In this document: piece after piece, positions 25,184 through 33,608 of the stretch
Position numbering within the stretch: the first letter of the stretch is position 1
Layout: each line of letters opens with the position of its first letter
Assembly: GCA_964510205.1 (NCBI GenBank)
Contig: CAZEBW010000008.1
Coordinates: 1 to 64,000 of the forward strand
Reading direction: 5' to 3'
DNA from: CAZEBW01 sp964510205
GTDB taxonomy: Bacteria > Chloroflexota > Anaerolineae > VGOG01
DNA length: 64,000 bases
The notes under the pieces: model-generated
Told to the model about the DNA's origin: nothing
Database searches by the model: none
What the model saw: the letters and a program-made list of their open reading frames with translations, nothing else
Position numbers and translations under genes: made by a program

Positions 25184-26479
25184 ATGCAACCACAACAGCA
25201 GGAAGAGGCCCTACTTCTAGCTCCACTCACAAAGACAAGCCGCGGATTCGCCGTTCTTGTGGGCTTGCTGCTGGCTGTCCTCGCCTCGGGAGTCCTGGCC
25301 TACGCCTACCAGTTTGTCAAGGGGCTGGGTGTGAGCGGCATGAACCGACCTGTCTATTGGGGCGTGTACATCGTCAACTTCGTCTTCTTCATCGGCTTGG
25401 CCCACTCCGGCACCTTCATTTCTGCCATTCTGCGGCTGGTGGGGGCGGACTGGCGTAAGCCGCTGGCCCGCGCGGCCGAAGCCATCACCGTCTTCAGTAT
25501 CCCCTTCGGCGCTGGCAGTATCCTGATGGACCTGGGCCGCATTGACCGCATGTTTAACATCCTTCTCATGGGGCGATTCCAGTCCCCCCTCCTGTGGGAC
25601 GTGACTTGCGTGACCTTGTACCTCTTTTCCAGTGTCGTCTTCTTCTATCTGTCCCTTCTGCCCGACATCGCCCGCTGCCGCGACAAGTTGACGGACGTGC
25701 CTCGCTGGCAGCGCCAGATGTACCGCATCCTGTCCCTGGGCTGGAAAGACCGCCCTGAGCAGTACCGCCGCCTGGAGAAAGTGCTGGGTGGGATGACGGT
25801 GTTTATGGCCACGCTGGTCGTCGTCGTCCACACCGTGGTCGCTTGGGTCTTTGGCATGACCCTCCAGCCGGGCTGGCACACGGCCATCCTGGGGCCCTTC
25901 TTTCTCATAGGCGCTGTCTTCTCCGGCTCCGGTGCCGTCGTCGTGGCTATGGCTGTGCTGCGGCGCGCCTTTCACCTGGAGGAGGTGCTGACCCTCAAGC
26001 ACTTCGACTACATGCGCAAGCTGCTCATCAGCCTCACCCTCGTTTGGCTCTACTTCATGGTGACGGAGTACCTGACCACCTTCTACGGTCAGGAGGTGGA
26101 GGAGATGCTGGTCTTTTGGCAGAAATTCACCGGCGACTTTGCCATTCCTTTCTGGATCATGTTCGCGCTCTGCTTCGCCGCGCCGCTGGCGATTCTCCTG
26201 ACCAAGGGAAAACGGAGCATCGGTTGGATGGTGGCGGCGGGAGTGATCATTAACATTGGGATGTGGCTGGAGCGGTACATCGTTATCGTGCCCACCCTGA
26301 CAAGGCCCCGCCTGCTGAGCGAGTTGACCATGGGTTCCTATACCCCCTCTGTGGTCGAGTGGATCATCACCGCCGCCTGCTTTGCCGGCGTGTTGCTCTT
26401 CTATGCCCTGTTCACTCGTTTCTTCCCCATCATCCCCATCTGGGAGCGATCAGAGGAAGTGGAGGCGTATTTGCACTAG
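25184..26479 (+). CDS. NrfD/ActC-type quinone-interacting membrane subunit
   Basis: This 431-residue integral membrane protein has about ten predicted helices. The family signature is visible in NRPVYWGVYIVNFVFFIGLA near residue 53 and IPFGAGSILMDLGR. Its length and HSGTFISAILRL motif are closer to ActC of alternative complex III or QrcD than to the ~320-aa PsrC. The family exchanges electrons with quinone and is suspected of proton translocation in ACIII. It starts 6 bp after the ferredoxin stop, completing a three-subunit CISM module. Confidence 0.92.
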   Translation: MQPQQQEEALLLAPLTKTSRGFAVLVGLLLAVLASGVLAYAYQFVKGLGVSGMNRPVYWGVYIVNFVFFIGLAHSGTFISAILRLVGADWRKPLARAAEAITVFSIPFGAGSILMDLGRIDRMFNILLMGRFQSPLLWDVTCVTLYLFSSVVFFYLSLLPDIARCRDKLTDVPRWQRQMYRILSLGWKDRPEQYRRLEKVLGGMTVFMATLVVVVHTVVAWVFGMTLQPGWHTAILGPFFLIGAVFSGSGAVVVAMAVLRRAFHLEEVLTLKHFDYMRKLLISLTLVWLYFMVTEYLTTFYGQEVEEMLVFWQKFTGDFAIPFWIMFALCFAAPLAILLTKGKRSIGWMVAAGVIINIGMWLERYIVIVPTLTRPRLLSELTMGSYTPSVVEWIITAACFAGVLLFYALFTRFFPIIPIWERSEEVEAYLH

Positions 26480-26484
26480 GATCC

Positions 26485-26691
26485 AGAAACCAGGTTTTTG
26501 GTTGGCAAGATGCCTTTTCGTGTCGCAGGAGATATCACACGGTCAATCTGTTTGGGTGTGTTTCAAACGAGTTGGCTGGTATTGTTGGTCGGAATGGCAT
26601 TCCGACGGATTGACGGATTACCAATCCGTCCTACAACCGAGATGAAACACACCCAATCTGTTTGCTCATATAGGGGAAAAACCTGGTTTCT
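26485..26691. repeat. MITE-like repeat family 2, copy interrupted by family 1
   Basis: It has the same 15-bp ends as the element at 17188-17287. Removing the inserted 101-bp element and one 9-bp duplication leaves 97 bp, matching the 100-bp intact copy. Confidence 0.8.
26545..26663 (+). mobile_element. 101-bp MITE family 1, copy A with 9-bp TSD
   Basis: Element 26554-26654 has ends GGGTGTGTTTC / GAAACACACCC and two internal hairpins (GTCGGAATggcATTCCGAC and CGGATTaccAATCCG). It is flanked on both sides by AATCTGTTT (26545-26553 and 26655-26663), a perfect 9-bp target duplication. It sits inside a family 2 repeat. Confidence 0.92.
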
Positions 26692-26711
26692 CACTGGGAG
26701 GAAGTTGAGCC

Positions 26712-27170
26712 ATGAAGAAGACGGTCAAGGACATTCTGAAAGGCAAAGGGTATGACATCTGGGCTGTGACGCCGGATGATTCGGTATACGAGGCCCTCAA
26801 GCTGATGGCTGACAAGAACGTGGGGGCGGTGCTGGTCATGGACTCCGGCCGTCTGGTAGGCATCCTGTCGGAGCGGGATTACGCCAGGAGGGTGATTTTC
26901 AAAGGGAAACTGACGGAGAACACGCCTGTCCACGAGGTCATGACCGAAAAGGTGCTGTGGGTGCGTCCCGATCAAAGCGTCGAGGAGTGCATGGCCTTGA
27001 TGACCGACAAGCGGGTGCGACACTTGCCCGTGTTCGAGGACGACGAACTGATCGGTGTGATTTCCATCGGAGATGTGGTCAAGGCCATCATCTCTCATCA
27101 AGAGTTCATGATCGAGCAGCTCGAACACTACATCACGGGAGGTTACCTCCGCCCCGAAGTTGAGGCATAG
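26712..27170 (+). CDS. Two-CBS-domain protein
   Basis: The 152-residue cytoplasmic protein is made of two CBS domains (about 8-62 and 77-135: KLMADKNVGAVLVM...GILSERDYAR and ALMTDKRVRHLPVF...GVISIGDVVKAI). This is the stand-alone pair that typically binds AMP, ATP or NAD and signals energy state. It is placed between the CISM module and the cytochromes, suggesting an energy-sensing accessory role, though no direct evidence shows this. It starts at ATG 26712 after GGGAGG. A microprotein gene begins 2 bp after its stop. Confidence 0.9.
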   Translation: MKKTVKDILKGKGYDIWAVTPDDSVYEALKLMADKNVGAVLVMDSGRLVGILSERDYARRVIFKGKLTENTPVHEVMTEKVLWVRPDQSVEECMALMTDKRVRHLPVFEDDELIGVISIGDVVKAIISHQEFMIEQLEHYITGGYLRPEVEA

Positions 27171-27171
27171 T

Positions 27172-27339
27172 ATGATGAAGATCTCGTGGATTTTCACCAC
27201 GCCGGGCATCGGCGGAATCATAGCCACGGCTGTGCTGCTGAGCGCGGCTGTGATCTACATTGGTCTGACCCGTTGGATCCTGCAGGGCGGACGGGAAGAG
27301 GCGCCGCCCTGGGAGCAGATGGGCTGGCCGTTCAAGTAG
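27172..27339 (+). CDS. 55-residue single-helix membrane microprotein
   Basis: Not recognised. ATG 27172 opens a frame with one hydrophobic helix (GIGGIIATAVLLSAAVIYIG) followed by a short hydrophilic tail ending WEQMGWPFK. It lies between CBS and SPFH genes with tight spacing, so it is probably translated with them. Small one-helix subunits are common in respiratory complexes (compare ActD or CcoQ), which is a reasonable but unproven role. Confidence 0.65.
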   Translation: MMKISWIFTTPGIGGIIATAVLLSAAVIYIGLTRWILQGGREEAPPWEQMGWPFK

Positions 27340-27369
27340 GGTCATCTATCCAAGTAAGGAGGCGAGAAG

Positions 27370-28152
27370 ATGGACAATTTAGCGATTATAGGGGCTGCTG
27401 TAGGAGGAGCGATTGCGTTTTTGGCGCTCATCGTCTGGCCGGCGGTTAAGGTCGTCCAGCAGTGGGAGAAGGGGGTCGTGCTGCGCTTTGGCCGGCTGAT
27501 TGACATCCGCGAGCCGGGACTCCAATTCATCCTACCTTGGATTGATCGCATGGTCAAGGTGGACATGCGGGTCGAAACCCTGGTCCTGGAACCTCAGGAG
27601 GTGATCACCCGCGACAACGTGACCGTGCACGTGGACGCGGTGGTCTACTTCAAGGTGATTGACGCCGTGAAGGCCGTCGTCGAGGTCACCAACTACGTCA
27701 GGGCGACCACCCAGATCGCGTTGACCACGCTGCGAAGCGTGCTGGGCCAGTCCGAACTGGACGAACTGCTGTCCCACCGAGACCGCGTCAACGAGCGGCT
27801 TCGGGACATCATTGACGAGCACACCGAGGAGCCGTGGGGCGTGCTGGTAGTGACGGTCGAGGTCAAGGACGTGCTGCTGCCGGAGAGGTTGCAGCGGGCC
27901 ATGGCGCGCCAGGCCGAGGCCGAGCGGGAGAAGCGGGGCAAGATCATCCACGCCGAGGGTGAGTACGCTGCCGCCGAGAAGCTGGTGCAGGCTGGGAACA
28001 TGATCGCCAGCCAACCGGTGAGCCTGCAACTGCGCTACTTGCAAACACTGGTGGAGATGGCGGGCGAGCGGACGAGTACCATCATCCCGATCCCTCTAGA
28101 CATCCTATCTTCGCTGGCTTCGATGGGGCGTGACGGGTCTGACAAAGATTAG
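27370..28152 (+). CDS. SPFH/stomatin-like membrane protein (slipin)
   Basis: The 260-residue protein has an N-terminal membrane helix (residues 5-25), the SPFH/band-7 domain (KGVVLRFGRLIDIREPGLQF, then VTVHVDAVVYFKV and LRSVLGQSELDELL) and a C-terminal coiled region (ARQAEAEREKRGKIIHAEGE). Slipins scaffold membrane microdomains. AAGGAGGCGAG precedes the ATG. No NfeD-type partner protease gene adjoins it. Its location in a redox operon suggests it may organise the complex in the membrane. Confidence 0.92.
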   Translation: MDNLAIIGAAVGGAIAFLALIVWPAVKVVQQWEKGVVLRFGRLIDIREPGLQFILPWIDRMVKVDMRVETLVLEPQEVITRDNVTVHVDAVVYFKVIDAVKAVVEVTNYVRATTQIALTTLRSVLGQSELDELLSHRDRVNERLRDIIDEHTEEPWGVLVVTVEVKDVLLPERLQRAMARQAEAEREKRGKIIHAEGEYAAAEKLVQAGNMIASQPVSLQLRYLQTLVEMAGERTSTIIPIPLDILSSLASMGRDGSDKD

Positions 28153-28183
28153 ACAGACCTTTTGTGGAAGGAGATAGGCGGGA

Positions 28184-29272
28184 ATGAGAAGCTGGATACT
28201 CCACTACCGTTGGCCGATGGCTGTGACGGTGCTTCTAGTGGCGCTCCTCGTTATTGTGGGAACCATCACTGCCCAGCCGCCCGTGCCCCACGCGGTGATG
28301 GAGGGGGACGATTGTTTGGGCTGTCACCAGGCGGGCGTGGCTGGCGCGCCTCGCCTGGCCTGGGATCACCTGGGGCGCAGTAACGAGGACTGCGCGCGCT
28401 GCCACGAAATCAGCGGCGCCCCGGCGGGCGATATCCCCCATCCGGTGGTCGGCCGCGAGGACTGCCTGTCGTGCCATCGCCAGGGGGTGGGCGCCACGCC
28501 CAAGCTGAGTGGCAGCCACGTGGACTACACCAATGACCAGTGCGGTTTGTGCCACTTCCCATCTGCGGCCGCGGTGGAAGAAGAGCCTACCCCTGAGCCA
28601 CCAGAGCCGACTCCGACCCCTGAGACGCCGCACATCCCCACGGGCGAGAGCACCTGCGTGTCCTGTCACCAGTTGATCTTCGCCGACGAGGAGCATGCCC
28701 TCTTCACCGGCCAGCCTGTGGGCGACGCCGAGGCCGGCGCGGCGCTGTTCGACCAAGTGTGCGCGAGCTGCCACGGCGAGGACGGGTCCGCGCCAGTAGG
28801 CCCTGAAGACAGCGTCATCAATTCGGAAGAATACTGGAGCACCCACGACGATGCGGCCATCCTGCAGGACATCGGCGCCGGGTCGCACGGTCAGATGACC
28901 GCTTTTGCCCAGGCTTACGACGGGCCGCTCTCATGGGAGGAGATTCTGGATATCGCGGCCTTTGTGCGCTCGTGGGGGCCGTTGGCTGCCCCTTCAGAAG
29001 CGCCTGCTGCGGAAGGCCCTACTTACAGCGACGCCATCGCCCCCCTGCTGGCCGAGCGCTGCGGGACTTGCCACGGAACTTCTGCCGGCCTGACCGTTAC
29101 CGACTATGAGTCCTTGATGGCTGGCTCTGATTCCGGGCCAGTGATCGTGCCCGGTGACCCGGCCGGGAGTCGGATCGTTGAGGTGCAGCGAGAGGGGCAC
29201 TTTGGCCAGTTGAATGAGGCCGAGCTGAGCACTTTGATCGAATGGATTGCTGGTGGAGCACCACAGGACTGA
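28184..29272 (+). CDS. Heptaheme c-type cytochrome (multi-domain)
   Basis: The 362-residue exported or membrane-anchored protein has a hydrophobic N-terminal segment (12-31) and seven CxxCH motifs. Four lie in the first ~125 residues (CLGCH, CARCH, CLSCH, CGLCH). A proline/threonine-rich linker follows, then CVSCH, a class-I-type domain with CASCHG, and a C-terminal domain with CGTCHG resembling planctomycete-type cytochrome modules. It is likely an electron carrier between the CISM module and other cytochromes, comparable in role to ActA or QrcA. GGAAGGAGA precedes ATG 28184. Confidence 0.9.
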   Translation: MRSWILHYRWPMAVTVLLVALLVIVGTITAQPPVPHAVMEGDDCLGCHQAGVAGAPRLAWDHLGRSNEDCARCHEISGAPAGDIPHPVVGREDCLSCHRQGVGATPKLSGSHVDYTNDQCGLCHFPSAAAVEEEPTPEPPEPTPTPETPHIPTGESTCVSCHQLIFADEEHALFTGQPVGDAEAGAALFDQVCASCHGEDGSAPVGPEDSVINSEEYWSTHDDAAILQDIGAGSHGQMTAFAQAYDGPLSWEEILDIAAFVRSWGPLAAPSEAPAAEGPTYSDAIAPLLAERCGTCHGTSAGLTVTDYESLMAGSDSGPVIVPGDPAGSRIVEVQREGHFGQLNEAELSTLIEWIAGGAPQD

Positions 29273-29285
29273 GGGAGGTGGGACA

Positions 29286-31016
29286 ATGATGAGGTATCTC
29301 AAATGGGCTGGCTTTATGCTCTTGGCTACTGTTCTGCTAGCGGCCTGCGCCCAACAGCCGTCAACAGAGACTACCATTGAAGTCTGGCCAACAGCGCCGC
29401 CCGTGACGGTTCTGATTGAGACCACGCCCGCATCACGGGTCCACGCGGCAGCGATGACGTGGCGCGAGTCGGTGGACGCCTTACTGGCCAAAGCGGGCAT
29501 CGGCGCGGAGTCGCAAACATGTGTGGACTGCCACCTGGCCACGACGCCCAAGTTGGTGGAACAATGGGCCGAGTCGGAGCACGCAGTGGAGGGTGTGGAT
29601 TGCCTGGAGTGCCACGCAGCCCAGGAGGGGGAGTGGGACTACACCGAGCACCATGACGGCATGGTCATCGCCGCCAACCCCACGGCCGGCGACTGCTCCA
29701 ACTGCCACCACCAGGAGTACGAGGAGTTCAGCCGCAGCAAGCATTCAGCTCTGGCCATGATCTTCTTCTCTACCTCCTTCGACCGCAACGTCCTCGAGCC
29801 GACCATCGCCACCAAGCACGGCTGCCAGGAGTGCCATAACATCGGCCACTTTTGGCCCGACCAAAGCGTGGGCGAGTGCGACGCTTGCCATCCCAAGCAC
29901 TCCTTTGACGTAGCCGTGGCTCGCAATCCCTACACCTGCGGCGAATGTCACATCGGCCCCGACCATCCGCACATCGAAATCTGGGAGGAGTCCAAACACG
30001 GCAACGTGTTCATGAGTAATCTCGAAAACTGGGAGGATCTGGGCTACGAGGCCGTAGAAGGAGAGCCGCCGCCCTTCGACGCGCCGACCTGCACCACCTG
30101 TCACATGGACGCCACGGCCAACTTGCCGGCCACGCACGACGTCGGGTCTCGAATGGCCTGGGAGACCCAGTCACCCTGGACCATCCGCACCACCGAAGCC
30201 TGGGGCGGCGGCCTGACCTGGGAGGAGAAGCGGGACAATATGACTGCGGCCTGTTTCCAATGTCACGCCCAGCCTTTCGTGGATCGCTATCTCTTGGAAG
30301 GCGATCTGTCCGCGATTCAGTACAACGAGATCTGGCGGGAGGGCAAGCGCTGGCTGAACGAGATGAACGAGGCTGGCATCATCGTGACGGCCGGTTTCGA
30401 GGGTCTGGCCCCCTTTGGCACAGCCGGCTACGACGAAGTCCCCGAGGAGGTCTCTTATCACATTTGGCACCACGAGGGCCGGCGCTACCGCCACGGCGCG
30501 TTGATGATGGCGGCCGACTACACCCAGTGGCACGGCATCTGGGACTTGCAGCACGATCTGATCGAGATCATCCGCTACGGGGCTGAGCACGGCCTACCCG
30601 AAGCTGAGGCGTGGATGGCCTCAGACGACCCTGCCAAGTTCTGGCTCTATCCATTCTACGATGTGCCCGGTTCGGCCTGGGGCATTGATACCATCGCTTA
30701 CCGCATGGGAGACGATTGGACGACCAAAATCTGGATGAACCGCAGCGGCCAGGAAGGGCTCGAGGCCTACTGGGAAGCCGCCTACGCCAACGTCGAGGCG
30801 GCCTACGAAGCTGGTCTTCTCTCTGACGAGCAGTGGGCGCTCTATCAGCAGTTCTACCAGAACCGCGAGATCGAGAACGGCAATGTCTTCCCGCTGCCGG
30901 ATCTCCTCCAGGTGCATCTGGACGGGAAAGCGGCCGATGACGCCGCGGGCAGCGAATATGGGGCGGGTCTGCAATTGCCCGGCGCAGGTGGCTGGGACTA
31001 CCCGCCGAAAGAATAG
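29286..31016 (+). CDS. Octaheme cytochrome c lipoprotein, hydroxylamine-oxidoreductase-like
   Basis: The 576-residue protein starts MMRYLKWAGF with a lipobox LLAAC (lipidated Cys21). Eight CxxCH motifs follow: CVDCH (79), CLECH, CSNCH, CQECH, CDACH, CGECH, CTTCH and CFQCH. Number, order and the C-terminal segment MMAADYTQWHGIWD place it in the octaheme HAO/OCC group, whose members oxidise hydroxylamine or hydrazine or reduce nitrite. Tyr412 lies in DYTQWHG, where a heme cross-linking Tyr would matter; equivalence to HAO Tyr467 needs an alignment. GGAGGTGG precedes ATG 29286; an upstream frame to 29247 is unlikely. Confidence 0.88.
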   Translation: MMRYLKWAGFMLLATVLLAACAQQPSTETTIEVWPTAPPVTVLIETTPASRVHAAAMTWRESVDALLAKAGIGAESQTCVDCHLATTPKLVEQWAESEHAVEGVDCLECHAAQEGEWDYTEHHDGMVIAANPTAGDCSNCHHQEYEEFSRSKHSALAMIFFSTSFDRNVLEPTIATKHGCQECHNIGHFWPDQSVGECDACHPKHSFDVAVARNPYTCGECHIGPDHPHIEIWEESKHGNVFMSNLENWEDLGYEAVEGEPPPFDAPTCTTCHMDATANLPATHDVGSRMAWETQSPWTIRTTEAWGGGLTWEEKRDNMTAACFQCHAQPFVDRYLLEGDLSAIQYNEIWREGKRWLNEMNEAGIIVTAGFEGLAPFGTAGYDEVPEEVSYHIWHHEGRRYRHGALMMAADYTQWHGIWDLQHDLIEIIRYGAEHGLPEAEAWMASDDPAKFWLYPFYDVPGSAWGIDTIAYRMGDDWTTKIWMNRSGQEGLEAYWEAAYANVEAAYEAGLLSDEQWALYQQFYQNREIENGNVFPLPDLLQVHLDGKAADDAAGSEYGAGLQLPGAGGWDYPPKE

Positions 31017-31045
31017 AACCTTCAGGTGGTGCATGTATTGGCCAA

Positions 31046-31938
31046 GTGAAGAGAGGTTGTGAGCCTCAAGAACCCCACCTCTCCATCAACTACGCTCGCC
31101 CGTTGTCTGACCAATGTGAGGATTGCCATTTTGACCGACAGGCATTGGCAGCCAGCGTCGAATCGGCGGAGAAGGCCGAGGCAGCCTATATTGAGCCAGA
31201 CTCTCTCGAGACGCCCCACGGCCGGCTGGGCTGCATCACCTGCCACGGCGGCACCGCTGGAAGACGGATAAAGAAAAAGCACACCAGGACCTCATCGAAG
31301 ACTTGAGCGAGACGCATCCTCAGGATTGCCTGCTCTGCCACCGCAACCTCCCAGACCAACTTCCTGATGATCACCTGCGCACGCCCCACGGCCAGGTGGT
31401 CAATGCCATCTGGGAGGGTTCAGAGTGCGGGGTGCTGTGCAGCGACTGCCATGGGCAGGTGGGCCACGGGTTCGACCCTGTCACGGGGGAGAGTATCTGT
31501 GCCATGACCGTGTGTCTCGACTGCCACCTGGAGCGCGAGTTGGGGACTCAGCTCACCGATTGCAACGCCTGTCACGTCGGCCCTCACGACGTGGCCCAGG
31601 CGATGAGCTGCAAGGACTGCCACGTCTCCACGGATACTTGGAACGAGACGCAGTTGGGCGTGCATCCGGTGGAGCTCACCGGATATCACGCCACGACGGA
31701 CTGTTTCTCCTGTCATGGCTGGCCCGATTTCAAGGGATTGGACTACGTGTGCAGCGATTGTCACCAGCGCCCCCACGAGCTTGGCAACGACGATTGTGCT
31801 TTGTGCCACACGACAGTTGGCTGGGTCGAATCGGCCGGCGAGTTCGTGGCCAGGGCTACGGGCATTCCTCACCCGATAGTCCAGATTAGAGAGGGAGGTA
31901 TGCTGGAATGTACGAGATGTTCGCGCCCACAGTGCTAG
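31046..31938 (+). pseudogene. Decaheme cytochrome c, frameshifted and lacking a signal peptide
   Basis: Two reading frames together encode ten CxxCH motifs: CEDCH and CITCH in the first (31046-31306), then CLLCH, CSDCH, CLDCH, CNACH, CKDCH, CFSCH, CSDCH and CALCH in the second (to 31938). The frame changes near 31260-31275, where a natural continuation (KTDKEKAHQDLIEDL) is in the other frame. The first frame starts only at GTG 31046 and has no export signal. This is either a decaying gene or a sequencing indel. The last ten codons overlap a small membrane protein gene. Confidence 0.8.
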
Positions 31939-32024
31939 TAGTCTTTGGAGTTCTTTCTTTGGCGGGCGGCCTAGTCGGCTACGCCTGGCGTTACCGCAAC
32001 GAGGACCAGCGCGAAGTTGCTTGA
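31908..32024 (+). CDS. 38-residue single-helix membrane microprotein
   Basis: Not recognised. ATG 31908 follows GGGAGG and encodes a hydrophobic helix (VLVVFGVLSLAGGLVGYAW) with a charged tail RYRNEDQREVA. It overlaps the 3' end of the decaheme frame. It is similar in plan to the 55-residue protein at 27172, and may be a small respiratory-complex subunit or cytochrome anchor. Confidence 0.6.
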   Translation: MYEMFAPTVLVVFGVLSLAGGLVGYAWRYRNEDQREVA

Positions 32025-32130
32025 GCGCTCAAAATGCATTTGTAGAAAGGGGGGATGAAGATAGCTATTGTGAGAAATCCTTGCAGGATCTAGCGCCACG
32101 CTAAAAGTCTGAAAAGGAGGACGAAAGAAT

Positions 32131-33381
32131 ATGTGCATATCCAAAAGTGTTTTACTCACTCTGCTTGTGGCGGGTTTGCTGGCCGTGGTGCTCATTGCCG
32201 GCGGCTGTACGACTCCTACACCGGAGGTCGTAGAGAAAGAGGTGACCAGGTAAGTGCCGGTCGAAGTCACCCGAGTGGTGGAGAAGGAAGTCACCGTCGA
32301 GGTGCCGGTCGAAGTCACCCGCGAAGTAGAGGTGGAGGTGCCGGTGGAGGGCGAGCCTATTGTGGAGGCTCCTTTCGAGGCTCTCTGGGCCGGCTCCGGC
32401 CACGCCGATGCCGAATCCGAGGCCTTCAGACATTGGGACGAGGACGATCCCCCAGAGGTCTCCCCCGCCTGTGCCAAGTGCCATAGCTCCTATGGGTATC
32501 TGGACTTCCTGGGCGCAGATGGCACCGCAGCCGGTGTGGTGGACAATGCTGCGGCTGTGGATTCGGTGATTGACTGCGCCACGTGCCACAATGAGGCGAC
32601 CGCCAGCCTGACCAGCGTGGTCATGCCTTCGGGCGTGGAACTCACCGGTCTCGGCGCGGAGGCTCGCTGTATGCAGTGCCACCAGGGACGCGAGTCCACC
32701 GTTAGTGTGAACGAGTACGTCGCTGCGGCGGGCGTCGCTGACGAGGACACGGTCAGTGAGGACCTTGGTTTCCGCAACGTCCACTACTTTGCGGCTGGCG
32801 CCACGCTCTACGGCGGGCAGGCCATGGGCGGGTATCAGTACGATGGGAAGACCTACGACGCCAAGTTCGCTCACGTCGAGGGAATAGACACCTGCGTTGA
32901 CTGCCACAATGCGCACAGTCTGGAAGTCGAGGTGGACCTGTGCAGCACGTGCCACGCGGGCGTGTCCGGCCAAGAAGACTTGGCGGACATCCGTCTGCAG
33001 GGCTCTGGGGCGGATTTCGACGGGGATGGCGACCTCAGCGAAGGCATCGCCCACGAGATCGAGGGCCTTCAGGAGCTTCTCTACGGGGCTATCCAGGCCT
33101 ACGCCGCAGACGTGGTTGGGACCCCCGTCGTATACGACTCCCACTCCTACCCCTACTTCTTCGGGGACCCCAACGGGAATGGCGAGGTGGATCCTGGCGA
33201 GGCCATCTATCCCAACAGGTACAACGCCTGGACGCCGCGTCTGCTTCGGGCTGCCTATAACTACCAGTACGCTGCGAAGGATCCCGGCGGGTTTGCCCAC
33301 AACGGCAAGTACATCATCCAGGTGCTGTACGACAGCCTGGAGGACATCGGCGGAGATACCGCCGGCGTGGTGCGGCCCTAG
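32131..33381 (+). pseudogene. Pentaheme cytochrome lipoprotein with in-frame TAA
   Basis: ATG 32131 behind AAGGAGG encodes a lipoprotein signal (VLIAGGC, Cys26) and the start of a VEKEVTR/VPVEVTR repeat. A TAA at 32251-32253 then interrupts the frame. The same frame continues directly with more VPVEVTR repeats, five CxxCH motifs (CAKCH, CATCH, CMQCH, CVDCH, CSTCH) and a clean end at 33381. A single G-to-T change at a GAA codon would explain the stop. The repeat segment is typical of Chloroflexota surface lipoproteins. It may be a pseudogene, a sequencing error or readthrough; restart at GTG 32254 would give an unexported protein. Confidence 0.82.
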
Positions 33382-33404
33382 AGCGGGGCTTGAGCTCTGA
33401 GAAC

Positions 33405-33436
33405 AAGTGGGCTGGGGCATAAGCTTCAGCCCACTT
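33405..33436 (+). terminator. Hairpin after the pentaheme cytochrome gene
   Basis: AAGTGGGCTG pairs with CAGCCCACTT around a 12-base loop containing AAGCTT. The following CTCCTAT is not a strong T-run. Confidence 0.6.
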
Positions 33437-33448
33437 CTCCTATCAGTT

Positions 33449-33537
33449 GCCAGGCACTTTCATTGGGGATTTCAAGGTACAAGCGCTCCCCAATCGTTCT
33501 CAGTGTTTAGCTTGAGACTTTTTCGGAAGTGCCTGGC
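33449..33537. repeat. Inverted-repeat element (GCCAGGCACTT ends)
   Basis: GCCAGGCACTT (33449-33459) and AAGTGCCTGGC (33527-33537) bound an 89-bp non-coding segment just before the ccmE promoter. It is probably a small mobile palindrome. Confidence 0.65.
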
Positions 33538-33548
33538 ACCTTTTGAAA

Positions 33549-33577
33549 TTGACACCAGGTTGCTTTTATGCTATAGT
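33549..33577 (+). promoter_or_regulatory. Promoter of ccmE
   Basis: Perfect TTGACA (33549-33554), a 17-bp spacer and TATAGT (33572-33577) lie 31 bp upstream of the ccmE start. Confidence 0.8.
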
Positions 33578-33608
33578 CTACTTTGAAGAGGAATAGAGAG
33601 GAAGACCA

